Assembly (NCBI GenBank): GCA_019677205.1
Contig: JAAMXY010000395.1
Coordinates: forward strand, 1 to 16,980
Length of the DNA: 16,980 nt
DNA from: Pinguiococcus pyrenoidosus
Taxonomy: Eukaryota; Sar; Pinguiophyceae; Pinguiochrysidales; Pinguiochrysidaceae
Direction: 5' to 3'
Shown here: in pieces, positions 1 through 9,369 of the stretch
Position numbering within the stretch: the stretch's first letter is position 1
Layout: each line of letters starts with the position of its first letter
Translations under genes and position numbers: made by a program
The notes under the pieces: generated by a model
What the model was told of the DNA's origin: nothing
Database searches by the model: none
What the model saw: the letters and a program-made list of their open reading frames with translations, nothing else

Positions 1-2141
1 CTCTCGGGTGGGCCGCAGAAACAAGGGCAGCACCGGGGGGTCGGTCCTCTGACCACTTTGCATCTCCCTGCAGACGCGCTCGAACCAGCTCGTCGCCAGG
101 CCTTTCCTTCGGAGCAACCCGGCGAACGAAACGTCCGTCCCCGGAAAGAGGGCCTTTCTGGCCGCGCCAGCCTGCACATCGTACTCCACCACGCTGAAGG
201 CCAGCGTCATTTTCGTGGATAGGCTACTCCCATTGGCGCTCTTCGACGCCAGCGGAGAGCTCGCGATGCTGTAGTAGCGCGGCAGCGACGGCGGGAGCAG
301 GGACAAGAGCGCGTCGGCGGGGGGGCAGAGGCTCTTGCACAGAGCGAAGATCTCTCCAAGGCGAAGGTGGAAGCGCTCCAGAACGAGCTCCTGGAAGCCT
401 TTGTGCTGCTTGTCCTTGCTGCAAAGCCTCTCGAGAAACATCTGGTCGCCTTCGTCGCTGCAGAACTCGCAGAGCTGACGCAGGATTTTCCTTCTCGGGG
501 TCGTCTGCAGATCCACCCGATACTTCAGCGCCTCCACCAACGTCTGCTCCTGCCGGTAGCGGTCGTCCGACACCCTCTCTAGCACGTGGACCACGGAGTG
601 CGGGTGGGTTCCGTAGGCCTTGCGGAGCCTCGCGAGCACCAAACCCACATACTCCGCCACGTTCGGCGCCAGGACGCCGATGGCGTCGCCGGGCACATAG
701 CTCCCCAGCGTCGCATCGACGTCCTGGGTGCCCTGCTTCGTGAGGTCCAGCTCGACGTGCAGCACGCGGCGTTCCCCATGTGCATAGTCTGCTCCATTCT
801 CCGGGTTGGTCAAATACTTCGAAGCGGCGATCGTCGCCAGCGCCGGCCGCTCGACGCTGGGAGGGTCATCCGCTGTGAACGCGGTGCTCGCGGGGCCGCA
901 CCAGTCGTCAAAGCTCTCGACGGCCGTTTGCTCGGGAGCCTGATCCTGCACTGTCACGAGCGTCTTGACCTTGGAGAGACGAGGCAAGTCCGCCACTTCG
1001 CTGCCCTCCCAGTCGTCGAGCCATCCGGGCTGCAGGCCGTCCGGGCTCTGGGCGAGGCCCATGTCCTGCAGGATCTTCTGTGCGAACTCCTCCTCCAGAG
1101 CTGCGAGTTGGCCTTCGGAGAGGTCCTGGTCAAAAATGCTCGCATCGGAAGGTTGCTCCGGAGACACCTTCGTCTCGTCATCCTCCGCCGGTTCCTCCTC
1201 CTCCCCCTCCTGAACCTCCTTCTCCTCCTCGACGGCCTGCTCGTTCGCCGCCACATCGCTGTCGGACGTGTCCGAACCGACCCTATTTTCAATGCAACAA
1301 AGCATTATCATTAGGCTGTCTATCGTTCCATGGGACCCAAGCTAGTTGTCGTTGTTGTGGTTGTTGTGGTTATTGTGGTTGTTGTACTTGTTTTCTTCCT
1401 TTGTCTTCTTCCATTTGTTGTCAAGGAGACGAACCTGAGTGCTTCGAGCGCCGGCCAAAAGCCCTCCAACCACGGCTCGACGACGTCTTCTAGGCCCGTG
1501 CCTTCGTCCGCACAACCAAGCGGGTAGAATCGCTCTCCGCCCAATTCCTTCATGCGCTTGTCCACGCCGATGCCCATGGCGCAAAACTTGTTGTAGTTGG
1601 TGTCTCCCAGGCCCAGCACGGTGAATTTCGTGCTGCTCATGAGGTCTTTCGCATGGCTCCGCTTCTTCAGGTAGCGCCAGCACTTATCCGCGTTGCTGGG
1701 AGCGTCACCATTGCCCGTCGTGCTACAGACATACACCAGGATGGGTCTCTCCTCCAGCGCCGGCTTTAGTTTCTACGCGAGAGCGCCAGAAAATGCATTA
1801 GTTGAGGTTTTTCCACAGGGTTTCCCTCCACTTTTTGACGCGTTTAAGAAGCTTTAAGCCGCAGGCGATGCCTTGATCAAGTCTGAGAAAGTGCCAACCC
1901 CCCCGAACCCAGTCTTTGGCGTCCGAATCCCCTGAAAGTGCCTCTGAATTGAAGTCGCGAGACGCGACAACGACTTGAGAGGCCTTGGGAGAGCCGCGCA
2001 GCGCACCTTAAACTCGTTCATCGGGTACACCGAGGCCGGGATGCCCTTCTTCTCTGCGTCGGCCACCAGATTCTCCGCGATCTGCTGCGCATTTCCAGTC
2101 TGACTGCCGTACAAGACGGTCAGCTCTTGCGTCGCCGACAT
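1..2141 (-). CDS. MTRR: Methionine synthase reductase-like diflavin reductase (5' part; gene continues past the left edge)
   Basis: Three exons are visible: 2141-2007, 1772-1435 and 1282-1, with introns of 234 nt (2006-1773) and 152 nt (1434-1283). Together they encode about 585 residues. Residues 6-155 form an FMN-binding flavodoxin domain: the phosphate loop GSQTGNAQQ, then STTGNGD, LGLGDTNYNKFC and the end GLEDVVEPWLEGFWPAL, which is closer to methionine synthase reductase than to P450 reductase. An acidic linker (about 160-260) leads into the FAD/connecting domain, with PGDAIGVLAPN (355-365) and the FAD motif RYYSIASSP (493-501). The NADPH-binding part lies outside the window. Enzymes of this family pass electrons from NADPH through FAD and FMN to reactivate the cobalamin of methionine synthase in the cytosol. 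The start at 2141 was chosen because the flavodoxin strand begins right after it; the frame stays open upstream to 2300, so a longer N-terminus is possible. NDOR1 or P450 reductase are less likely alternatives. Confidence 0.8.
1333..1395. repeat. Low-complexity TTG/GTT-rich tract inside MTRR intron 2
   Basis: The plus strand is an imperfect run of GTTGTTGTGGTT-type triplets; on the gene's own strand it reads as CAA/AAC-rich. It sits fully inside the second intron of the MTRR-like gene. Reading through it would add a threonine-rich tail, which is why a retained-intron ORF appears here. It is a simple-sequence repeat with no sign of function. Confidence 0.8.
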
Positions 2142-3093
2142 GTTGATGCTATACAAGAGCGCGGAACTCGCTCGACGCTGCTCTGCAAGCGCTCGACTGT
2201 GCCGCAGGTACTTGGAAATAGTACCACAGCGCCAGGAAGTCAAAATGGCGGTGCGAGCGGCGCGTTCGTCGGTCTTTTGCTTGAGATGAGGAGGCGCCAC
2301 GCTTTGAGGGCCGGCTGGCGTTTTCCAGAACCTTCTTTTTCATCAGGCGTTGCAAGCAAATTCCGAATAAGAATAGCTTCAAAGCTGACAAATCTATGTT
2401 TTGGATGTAACGGAAGAGCTGGAACGGGCCAAAAGGCCATGTGGCCGCCACGTCGTTCAACAGAAGTCGAGGTGGTAACATTATCGATCCTATTGACATA
2501 TCGATATGGAGCGGAGCAATTGTCTTCGGTTTTGCTTTTTGCCGTTTTCAGTTTTCATTTTTCAACCAATGGGCACTCGAGTTCCCGGATAGACGGCCAC
2601 TTGCCTTGCTGGCACTTTCGAACTTGCTTCAGTAGGACAGTAGGTCGTTTTGCTGCCGAATCGACAAGCAACAAATGTTCAGTCCTTGTATGTCGCGCTG
2701 CTCGACGGCTCACTGCGGAGAGTGCCCTTCGACAGTCGACTGGGCCGCCGCGAAGCAAGCGCTTCGCTCGTGCAAAGACGCTTCGGGCTTCTGGTCTCTC
2801 TTGGTGGCACACGACGCCAGGCAAGCCAATCCGCTCGTCGCGCGGAAAATAAAAAACATTGTATAATCCCAGTGATTGGATTCACCCCTCACTCAACGCT
2901 TCATTTCTGAATCCATAGCGTCAGCCATATTCGCACCCCAAAAAAGGTCGAAAAGGCCAGCGCATCCAATCACAGGACTCCTCGCGCGCCGCTCACGAGA
3001 AGCGCCGCGGACGCTTCGCGCCGCAACGCGCGCTTCGCGCCGCAACGCCCACCAGTCAACGCATAGTATGCTCGTAGGCCTCCGCAAGCGCAC
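2142..3093. promoter_or_regulatory. Divergent intergenic region between the MTRR-like and mutase genes
   Basis: The two flanking genes point away from each other, so these 952 nt should hold both promoters. CCAAT pentamers occur at 2566-2570, 2826-2830 and 2966-2970, and its complement ATTGG at 2875-2879; three of the four lie within 270 nt of the mutase start. A perfect palindrome ATATCGATAT lies at 2498-2507. An AT-rich stretch with AATAAA (2848-2853) falls between them. No convincing gene was found. A 63-codon ORF at 2675-2866 is discussed as a finding. The promoter roles are inferred from position and motif only. Confidence 0.5.
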
Positions 3094-4613
3094 ATGATCA
3101 TTCGACCGCCTCACAACAAAGGGCGAGGCGTCCTCGCCACCTGCAGGGCGTTGCTCGGCCGGTGCGGCTCCGTCCTGCGAGAGCCGCGCCACCAGGGGCG
3201 TCGCAAGGCGCTTTGGAGCGGCGCTCTGCTGCTGCTTGCGGCCTGTTTGGGCGCGCAGTTGCTCTCGTGGAGTTTCCTGAGGAGTCCCCAGTACCTCTTC
3301 GCCGAGGACGAGCTGGACAAGGGCGGCCTGGCCAAGGTGCAGGCGGTGTTACCGGCGCGGAAATCCTTCGATGTGTGCACGGTTGGCGCCGGGCTCAGCG
3401 GCAGCGTGTTTGCGGAGAGGTACGCCAAGGTGCTGGGCCAGTCGGTGTTGGTGACGGATCGCCGCGCGCACTTTGGCGGCAACGTGTACGACTATGTGGA
3501 CGAGGAGACCGGCGTGCTGATGAACAAGTACGGCGCTCACCTGTTCCACACCAACGACGAGAAGGCCTGGAGGTACATCACCATGCACGAGCACGCGCCC
3601 AAGTGGGAGCGCTGGGACCACGAGGTCAAGGGCTGGGTGGACGGCAAGCTGGTGCCCATCCCGGTGAACATCAACACGGTCAATCGCCTCCTGGACCTGG
3701 ACATCGAGGAGCCCGCGCAGATGCGCGACTGGCTGGCCAAGACCCAGATCCCCTGCGCGCCGGGGGGCTGCAGAAACGCCGCCGAGATGGCCAAGTCGCG
3801 CGTGGGCGAGGCCCTGTACGAGGCCATCTTCAAGCACTACACGGTGAAGCAGTGGAATCGCGATCCGGAGGACCTCGACGCGCTGGTCACCGCGCGCATC
3901 CCCGTGCGAGACACCTTCGATCCGCGGTATTTCTCGGATCGCTACCAGGTGCTGCCCTCCAAGGGCTACACCCAGTTCGTCGCCGCGCTGCTGTCGCATC
4001 CGAACATCGACGTCTCGCTGGGCGTGGACTACTTCGAGCACGTCGACTACTTCAAGGCGCGCTGCGGGAAGATCATCTACACGGGCCCCATCGACCGCTA
4101 CTTCCGCAACGTGGGCCTGGACACGCTGGAGTACCGAGGCATAGACTTCGTAGAAGAGAGATTCATGGGTATCCACGGCTTCGTGCAGCCGAACTCCGTG
4201 GTCAACTACCCCGGCCCGGAGCAGAAGTACACGCGCGTCGTCGAGTACAAGCACTTCCTCCACCAGCTGCACACGCCGCATAGCATCACCGTAGCCGAGT
4301 ACTCCAAGGAGATGGGGCCGGATGACGAGCCGTACTATCCCGTGCCCAACGCCCGAAATCAGGTGCGTCGCAAAAGCGTGATGCCTCGCCCCACGGCGCT
4401 CTGCCGAAGCTGAATGGGTCTCAACAGGAGCTGTACGAAAAGTACAAAGCGCTGGCGGCGGAGGAGGAGGCCAGCAAGAACGTCGTCTTTGTGGGAAGAC
4501 TGGCGAACTACAAGTACTTTAACATGGACACCACCATCGTAAATGCCCTGGACCTGTTTCACAAGACCGCAGGGAGACCCGACATGCCAGACATGCCTGG
4601 CCTTTTCGCCTAG
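3094..4613 (+). CDS. glf: UDP-galactopyranose mutase, bacterial-type, with an N-terminal membrane anchor
   Basis: Two exons (3094-4362 and 4428-4613) joined by a 65-nt GT-AG intron encode 484 residues. The flavoenzyme interconverts UDP-galactopyranose and UDP-galactofuranose, the donor for galactofuranose in glycans. The FAD Rossmann loop is VGAGLSG (97-103), followed by HFGGNVYDY (126-134), YGAHLFHT (146-153), the conserved IFKHYTVKQW (245-254) and RYFSDRYQVLPSKGYT (278-293). Exon 2 supplies the conserved end FVGRLANYKYFNMD, which confirms the splice; without splicing the protein stops 16 residues after the junction. Catalytic length (about 390 residues) fits the bacterial class rather than the larger fungal/kinetoplastid class. 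An added N-terminus of about 90 residues holds a basic stretch and one hydrophobic segment (39-61), as in a type II signal anchor. No earlier in-frame start was seen. The family call is very secure; location is inference. Confidence 0.94.
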
Positions 4614-4632
4614 AAGGGATTTGCGGCGTCCG

Positions 4633-4678
4633 CATTTCATGAATTTGATACGTCATGAAATGAAATGAAATGAAATGA
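4633..4678. repeat. Inverted repeat plus (TGAAA)4 pentanucleotide repeat 3' of the mutase gene
   Basis: CATTTCATGA (4633-4642) and TCATGAAATG (4653-4662) are perfect 10-nt inverted arms around a 10-nt loop. The right arm runs into four TGAAA units (4656-4675). The element starts 19 nt after the mutase stop codon, so it is probably in its 3' UTR or at the end of the transcript. The rest of the 4614-4882 spacer is AT-rich and holds no gene; it must contain the promoter of the next gene. Confidence 0.75.
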
Positions 4679-4882
4679 TACGATTTTATGAAATGATGAG
4701 ACCGCAGATCAAATACACCGTACCTGCTGAGCCAAGCCTTGGGATTTTCAACGTTATTTCAAACTTTTTTGAAATCAGTAATATGTAAAAAGAAACAGCA
4801 CTCTTGTAATGCAAGAACCCCCTATTCAAAACAAACAATACAAATCGTCCCATCGCGCCTAGTCCGGGCGCCAAGCGCCACA

Positions 4883-6978
4883 ATGGACCCCAACGAGGGC
4901 CCGCCCATCACCGTGCCCGTTCCTGCCTACATCGACGAGGCCGCGGCGAGCAGGAGGCTGGAGGAGCTGCGCGCGCGGGCCTGGACGTCCTCAGCTGACG
5001 AGCAGCTGCTCGCGGCCGTAAGGAAGATCGCGCCACAGGCGGCGGAGAACCCGCGCAAGGCGATCTCTTGGCCTCGGGTGAAGCAGGAGAGCCAACTGGA
5101 CAGGAATCCCCTGGACCTACGCAGGCGCTACGAGAGTCTGCAGGGTCTGCAGGTGCAGCACACCAAACCCCGCTGGACGGAGGACGAGGAGCTCCGCGTG
5201 CTGGAGGCCGTCGACGGCCTGCGCCGCAGCGACGCGGCGCGCACGTTCGCGTGGCCGTCGGAGGAGGATCGGCAGAGCCTGCCGAGAGGGATGGGCATCG
5301 AGGAGTTTTTCTTCTGGCGAGCGGTGAAGTCCACCGCCGCCCTGGGCACGCATCGCTCCGCCTTGGCTTGCAAGATGTTCATCCAGCGAGTGCTGGAACC
5401 TCGCGGAACCAAGCTGGCGCGCTCGGAGGGGTCCGAGAGGAGGCGGCCCAAGAAGCGGCGGCTCTACAATGCCCAGCCAGCCGGGAACCTGTGGTTTCCG
5501 CCGCGTCGACGGCCTCGGCAGACCTCGCTGGGCACCTTGTCGTCGACGCAGTGGCGCAGCGTTGCCAGGGGTGAAGACGCCGAACTGGACAGCCAGCCGC
5601 TGGGCCACCTGCCCTTTGAGAGTGCAGTGATGAAGCCCGGCAGAGCGCCGACGGAGGCGGCGAGGGGCTTTCGCGCCACAGTGCCGCTGGTGGTGGAGGA
5701 CAGCTTCCAGGCCGGCTTGTACGCGTCGCTGGAGGTGCAGGGCACCTGCTATCGTGGCATTCTCATCCGGGACGATATTCTGGCGCAGTGCGAAGCGGGT
5801 AGCGGCGAGGCGGAACGGGACCAGGGCGCGCCACTCACCTTCACGGACATTCTCGCGCAGATGGGCGTTCCCGCCTGGGATCCGGCAATGGGGCAGCCCG
5901 TGAAGGTGCCGGCGGGGAAGCGAAAGCGGAATCGGAATACCAGCGAGCACAGGACCTCGAAGGCCAGTCAGAAGTCCAGGAACGATATGGGGAATGGGAA
6001 CGCGGCGGACGCAGGAAACGCGGCGGACGCAGGGGACGCAGGGGACGCAGGGGACGCAGGGGACGCAGGGGACGCGGCGGACGCGGCGGAGAGTGTAGAG
6101 AATGTGGAAGCAGCAGTGACTACGACCAAGACGGAAGCGGACGCAGAGGACGGCGACAGCCCGGCAAGCGAGAAGGGGAAGAAGAGCGTTGACGACCTTC
6201 GGGCAGAACCGCCCGAGGAGCCGCGGATTGGGCAGGACTTTCAGGCGAGTGTACTGGAGAAGTTGGCGCCACCTAGCGAAAGCAAGGATCCGGCAGGAGG
6301 GCAAGGTGAAGGTGATGATGGTGGCATCCGAGTGCATCATATCTTGGAGGTAAGCGGTGGGCTGGTGTCCAAAGAGGAAGTTCGAAAGGTCCCCGTCTTA
6401 CGGCTTTGATGTCTCCTTGCCACCTCCTTACCCCCTCGGAAAAAAAAGACCACGCCGCGGTGGCAGAACATGTCGATACTGGAGCAGAAGATGCAGCAAT
6501 GCGGTGACGGAATGACGGCCCTACAGATTTTGAAGGTGGGCTCCGCACCTCTCTCTTTCCCCAAGTGCATTGGTTTCGGCTCACTGAAGGCCTTGCAGCA
6601 ACATCTAGTGCCGCTGAATTGGAGTATCCCGGTGCCTTCACTTGATGAAGTGGAGAGGTAAGGGAATGCTCCGTCGCGCTCGTTGGGTTGTGTTGGGCGA
6701 GGGCCGGTTGCGCACCACGAGTCTCACACGCTTTTTCTCATCTTGTCCTCAGCTGGCTGCACAAGTGCAAGCGAGCAGATAGGGCTTTGGTAGCGCAAGG
6801 CGACGTCGATGGAGTTCTCGGTGGGGTGGCAGAGTGGGACGCGGCAGCACCGCTGCAGAGCGCTTCAACTACGCAGGAGTCCAAGGAGGCGACTCGAACA
6901 GACGCGGCACCTGGAGACTCGTCGGCGAGGGAGTTGGTCGCGGCCAAGCCAGAAGCCAAATCAGAAGCAAGAGACTGA
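4883..6978 (+). CDS. Myb/SANT-like nuclear protein with Gly-Asp-Ala repeat; function unknown
   Basis: Proposed exons are 4883-6349, 6467-6657 and 6753-6978, giving about 627 residues. The introns start with GTAAGC and GTAAGG, and the phases match. The start ATG at 4883 has a strong context (CCACAATGG); an upstream in-frame ATG at 4739 lies in AT-rich, non-coding-like sequence. The N-terminal third looks like two Myb/SANT helical repeats: one around AWTSSADEQLLAAV and LRRRYESLQ, the next beginning PRWTEDEELRVLEAV and ending WRAVKSTAALGTHRSA. A basic stretch RRRPKKRRL is a likely nuclear signal. A mid-protein segment, LEVQGTCYRGILI, loosely recalls beta-strand motifs in ARID-linked regions, but this is weak. 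A low-complexity Ala/Gly/Asp tract, then helical tail segments, follow. Within exon 2, 6536-6597 could be a further in-frame intron (GTGGGC to TTGCAG). A DNA- or chromatin-binding role is inferred; no orthologue was recognised. Confidence 0.68.
6005..6090 (+). repeat. 9-bp minisatellite coding for Gly-Asp-Ala repeats
   Basis: The unit GGGGACGCA repeats about five times in perfect tandem, flanked by degenerate GCGGACGCA/GCGGACGCG units. It lies in exon 1 of the Myb-like gene and is in frame, encoding DAGDAGDAG with AADA at the edges. Because the period is a multiple of three, copy-number changes would keep the frame. It is probably a disordered acidic linker. Confidence 0.9.
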
Positions 6979-7001
6979 GCAAGAGAGCGACTCTCTTGCT
7001 C
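6977..7001. repeat. Perfect hairpin overlapping the stop codon of the Myb-like gene
   Basis: GAGCAAGAGAG (6977-6987), a 3-nt CGA loop, and CTCTCTTGCTC (6991-7001) form an 11-bp stem. The left arm starts at the second base of the TGA stop (6976-6978). It may be a 3'-UTR stem-loop or a chance result of GA/CT-rich sequence. Confidence 0.7.
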
Positions 7002-7418
7002 TCTCTGTGCATTGGAGAAAGGCGAAGACGGGCTTGTTCATAAGGAGCCGCTTAGCTGCAGGCTCCGGGTCGGCTGGCCCCAGCCAGAGCAGCCAAAGGG
7101 CGGTGTCAGCGCCTTCGGTATGGAATGAGCGGCGTCGAGACTCGAGCGTCGTCATGTGAGTAGACGTCAAGGGCCGTGAAGCAGCAGTGGAACCGCGGCA
7201 CAGATCTACCGAAGAGCGTCAGAGTCAGATCCATGTCGGATCAGGACCAAAGCGTCAGTGCTGAATGGGATGTGCCGCGGAGCGTTCCACCGGCGTCAGC
7301 CCAGGCAGCATTGGAAGCACGTCCGCCTCTGTAGCCCGCCCAGTTTTTCACATGCTTCACAAGGCCAAGTCCACACACACGTGGATCGTAGGAAGCAAAG
7401 AAGGCGGAAACGTCTTGA
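6979..7418. other. Convergent spacer with no gene seen
   Basis: This stretch separates the 3' end of the Myb-like gene (plus) from the 3' end of the MED11-like gene (minus). Several ORFs of 60-115 codons cross it in various frames, but none has recognisable similarity, a good splice context or a consistent protein-like composition. Apart from the hairpin at its left edge I see nothing notable. It should hold both 3' UTRs. Confidence 0.5.
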
Positions 7419-7904
7419 CTATCTGTCTTCCTCCATGCTTTGCACGGCTTCGACAATCGCCAACTGCTCTCTCGCGCGCTCTGCGGCTGCTCTTTCCTCA
7501 TGCACATCTATACGATAGAGCTTCGCGTCCACTGCGGCGCCTGTGTGATCCAGCAAGATATCGCGCACCTCCTAAAGCATAGCACCGTGGTGAGGCGAGG
7601 CCTTCGATGAGCGCCTGAAACGCGCAATGGACACGAAAACCAAAAAAGGGTACCTCCGTGAGGCGCAGGAAGTCCTTCCCGAGACTTTCCATCCGCGCGA
7701 CGTCCATCTCGTGCAGCTTTGATAACTCTTCCGCCGTGGCGGCCGTCACATCCAACACCTCATGAATAGCCTAGCAAGGTCGGGTGGGCACTTTTAGTGG
7801 CTCAGCGCATAGTATCATCCGATTGTTTAGGATGTGAACACCTCCTCCGCGCGCTCCAGTCGCGCGTGGCGCTGTGCCGCTATTGAACTCCACGACTGCT
7901 CCAT
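7419..7904 (-). CDS. MED11: Small helical protein, probable Mediator subunit 11
   Basis: Three exons, 7904-7842, 7770-7654 and 7571-7419, with introns of 71 and 82 nt, all phase 0, give 110 residues. The joined protein is almost all helix: ARLERAEEAIHEVLDVTAA, then EELSKLHE, KDFLRLTEEVRDILLDH and a last helix AERAREQLAIVEAVQSMEED. The pattern RL..E..I..VL..A....EL, followed by F.....+V...L, then a C-terminal Tyr-Arg-started helix, matches what I know of MED11 (human 117 residues, plant about the same). MED11 pairs with MED22 in the head module of Mediator, the RNA polymerase II coactivator. The match is by pattern only, so other small coiled-coil proteins (BLOC-1/BORC type) remain possible. 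The first exon is the least certain: the start context is weak and the upstream frame stays open for about 35 codons. Confidence 0.45.
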
Positions 7905-8282
7905 TCGACAGCAAATCTGTGGCGTTTTGCAGAGCGACAGATATCGGCGGATCCGCGGGTGTGACGGATGGATACCGTCCTTGACGATTATCGATAAGGA
8001 TCTCTTTCACAGCAGCACCGACCAGATGCTTCTAGAAGCATCCAGTACGTTCCTCCACAGCGCCGAATGTGCCCTCTCCTCCAATCAACTGCAGTGAATA
8101 AATTGAGAAATAGGTAGAACTGATTAATTGATATAAGATAAACTGGATAAATATTTATCGTAAATCTAAAACTCCAATTCTGAAATCCCCTCGGAGACGT
8201 TCTTGGGAGAAATGAGAAATCGTCTTTTCCTTTGTTGCGAAGTTTGCGTTCAGACTTTGGCGCCTTTTCCCTGACGAGCAAG
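7905..8282. promoter_or_regulatory. Divergent promoter region between the MED11-like and GST genes
   Basis: The octamer TATCGATA lies at 7989-7996, 85 nt upstream of the MED11-like start. A CCAAT pentamer (8081-8085) follows. The stretch 8100-8175 is AT-rich with ATAAATATTTAT-like sequence, which could serve as a TATA region for either gene. An E2F-like TTTGGCGC lies at 8255-8262, 20 nt before the GST start. The minus strand also carries a kinase-like reading frame (see findings). Roles are inferred from position. Confidence 0.45.
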
Positions 8283-9369
8283 ATGACTTCTGCCGCTGCG
8301 CCCTTTACTGTAGCCGACCAGCGCGGTCGCAAGGTGCAAGAGTCCGACATCAGCTCGATCACGTCGGCGGACAGCAAGCGCGTCAGCCTGCTGGGCAACC
8401 GAATCTGCCCTTTCGCGCACCGCGCGTGGATCACGCTCCACGAACTGAACGCGCAGGACGATGTGGAGTATCTGCACGCGGACATCGGCCCCACCAAGCC
8501 AGACTGGTTCACGCAGTACCTGAGTCCCTATGGCACCGTGCCGGTGATGTGGGATCAGGGCAAGATCGTGCCCGAATCGCTGGTGGTAAGCCAAGGCGAA
8601 CGCCGCCGAATGGGCCTTTCGCCGCGTGAACGTGCCCTGAGGAAGAAGACTTTGGAGCGCGGAGGCCTCACAGGACTTCTGGATGCGCAGGTGATGAAGT
8701 ACATCTTCGAGAAGTTCGCGCCGAACAGCGGATTCTACGGCGGAACGCCCTACGAAAAGTCCCGCGTGGATCTGATGCTGGGCAAGCTGGACGTGGGGCC
8801 CATCTACGGCTTCCTCATGAACCGGGACCCCGCGGAGGAGGAGAGCAAGAAGCAGGCGCTGAAGACGATGCTGGAGGGCATCGAGAAGATCTACGAGGAG
8901 TCCAGTCCAATCGGGCCGTACTTGCTGGGCGAGCATCTGAGCGCCGGGGACGTGGCGCTGGTTCCCTTCTTTGCGCGTTTCATTCCAGTCATAAAGTGAG
9001 TTGCTGAAGTCCGCGCGCCTTCGGTGCAAGTCGAGCTGTGCGAGTCAAGCTGTGCATAGCAGATGGATTGCCCACGACTGACGGACGCGGCTCTTCTCCA
9101 GGCACTATCATCACTACGACATGCTCGACGCCTCCCTGCCGCGGCTCAGCAGCATGTGGGAGCACGCGCAGAAGCGGCCAGCCTTCCATGCTACTGCGGT
9201 AGATGCCCAGACCTTCATCGAAGCGTATGGGATGTACTACGAACGAGGCCTCAAAGGCGTCAAGAGCCCGATTGCGCGGTTCTTCTCATCACCGAAGGGC
9301 GCCGGCCTGTCCTTCGTGGTCGGCGGTGCCGCCGTGGCCTGCGCCTTCCTGCTCTCGCGTCGAGCGTAG
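8283..9369 (+). CDS. Omega-like glutathione S-transferase with a C-terminal membrane anchor
   Basis: Exons 8283-8585, 8691-8995 and 9102-9369 encode 291 residues; introns are 105 and 106 nt, with donors GTAAGC and GTGAGT. The thioredoxin-like N-domain has the catalytic Cys in NRICPFAHRAWITL (Cys42), typical of omega/lambda-class GSTs that act as thiol transferases or dehydroascorbate reductases rather than conjugating enzymes. The cis-Pro and glutathione-binding motifs are GTVPVMW (84-90) and VPESLV (96-101). The helical C-domain carries LLGEHLSAGDVALVPFFAR, the usual GST fold-stabilising motif. After the domain, the last 21 residues form a hydrophobic segment, FVVGGAAVACAFLL, ending SRRA, as in a tail-anchored protein. 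Splicing restores VPESLV-VMKYI across intron 1. The start is the first ATG, with A at -3. The intron 1 sequence is in frame and stop-free, so retention would add 35 residues. Confidence 0.88.

Noticed and set aside
586-1314. 242-codon plus-strand ORF
   Set aside because: It is antisense to exon 3 of the MTRR-like gene, whose frame shows clear FAD-domain motifs; this ORF has no recognisable content and is a GC-rich shadow.
3162-4283. 373-codon plus-strand ORF and a 310-codon minus-strand ORF over the mutase gene
   Set aside because: Both are out-of-frame readings of the mutase exon, which has unmistakable family motifs in its own frame.
4739-4882. Upstream in-frame ATG extending the Myb-like protein by 48 residues
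   Set aside because: The sequence is AT-rich with codon use unlike the body of the gene, while ATG 4883 has a strong start context.
6005-6090. Tandem 9-bp units considered as a CRISPR-like array
   Set aside because: Units are contiguous with no spacers and lie in frame in a coding exon of a eukaryotic gene.
5117-6340. 407-codon minus-strand ORF
   Set aside because: Antisense to Myb-like exon 1; its repeated CVPCVPCV stretch is only the reverse reading of the GGGGACGCA repeat.
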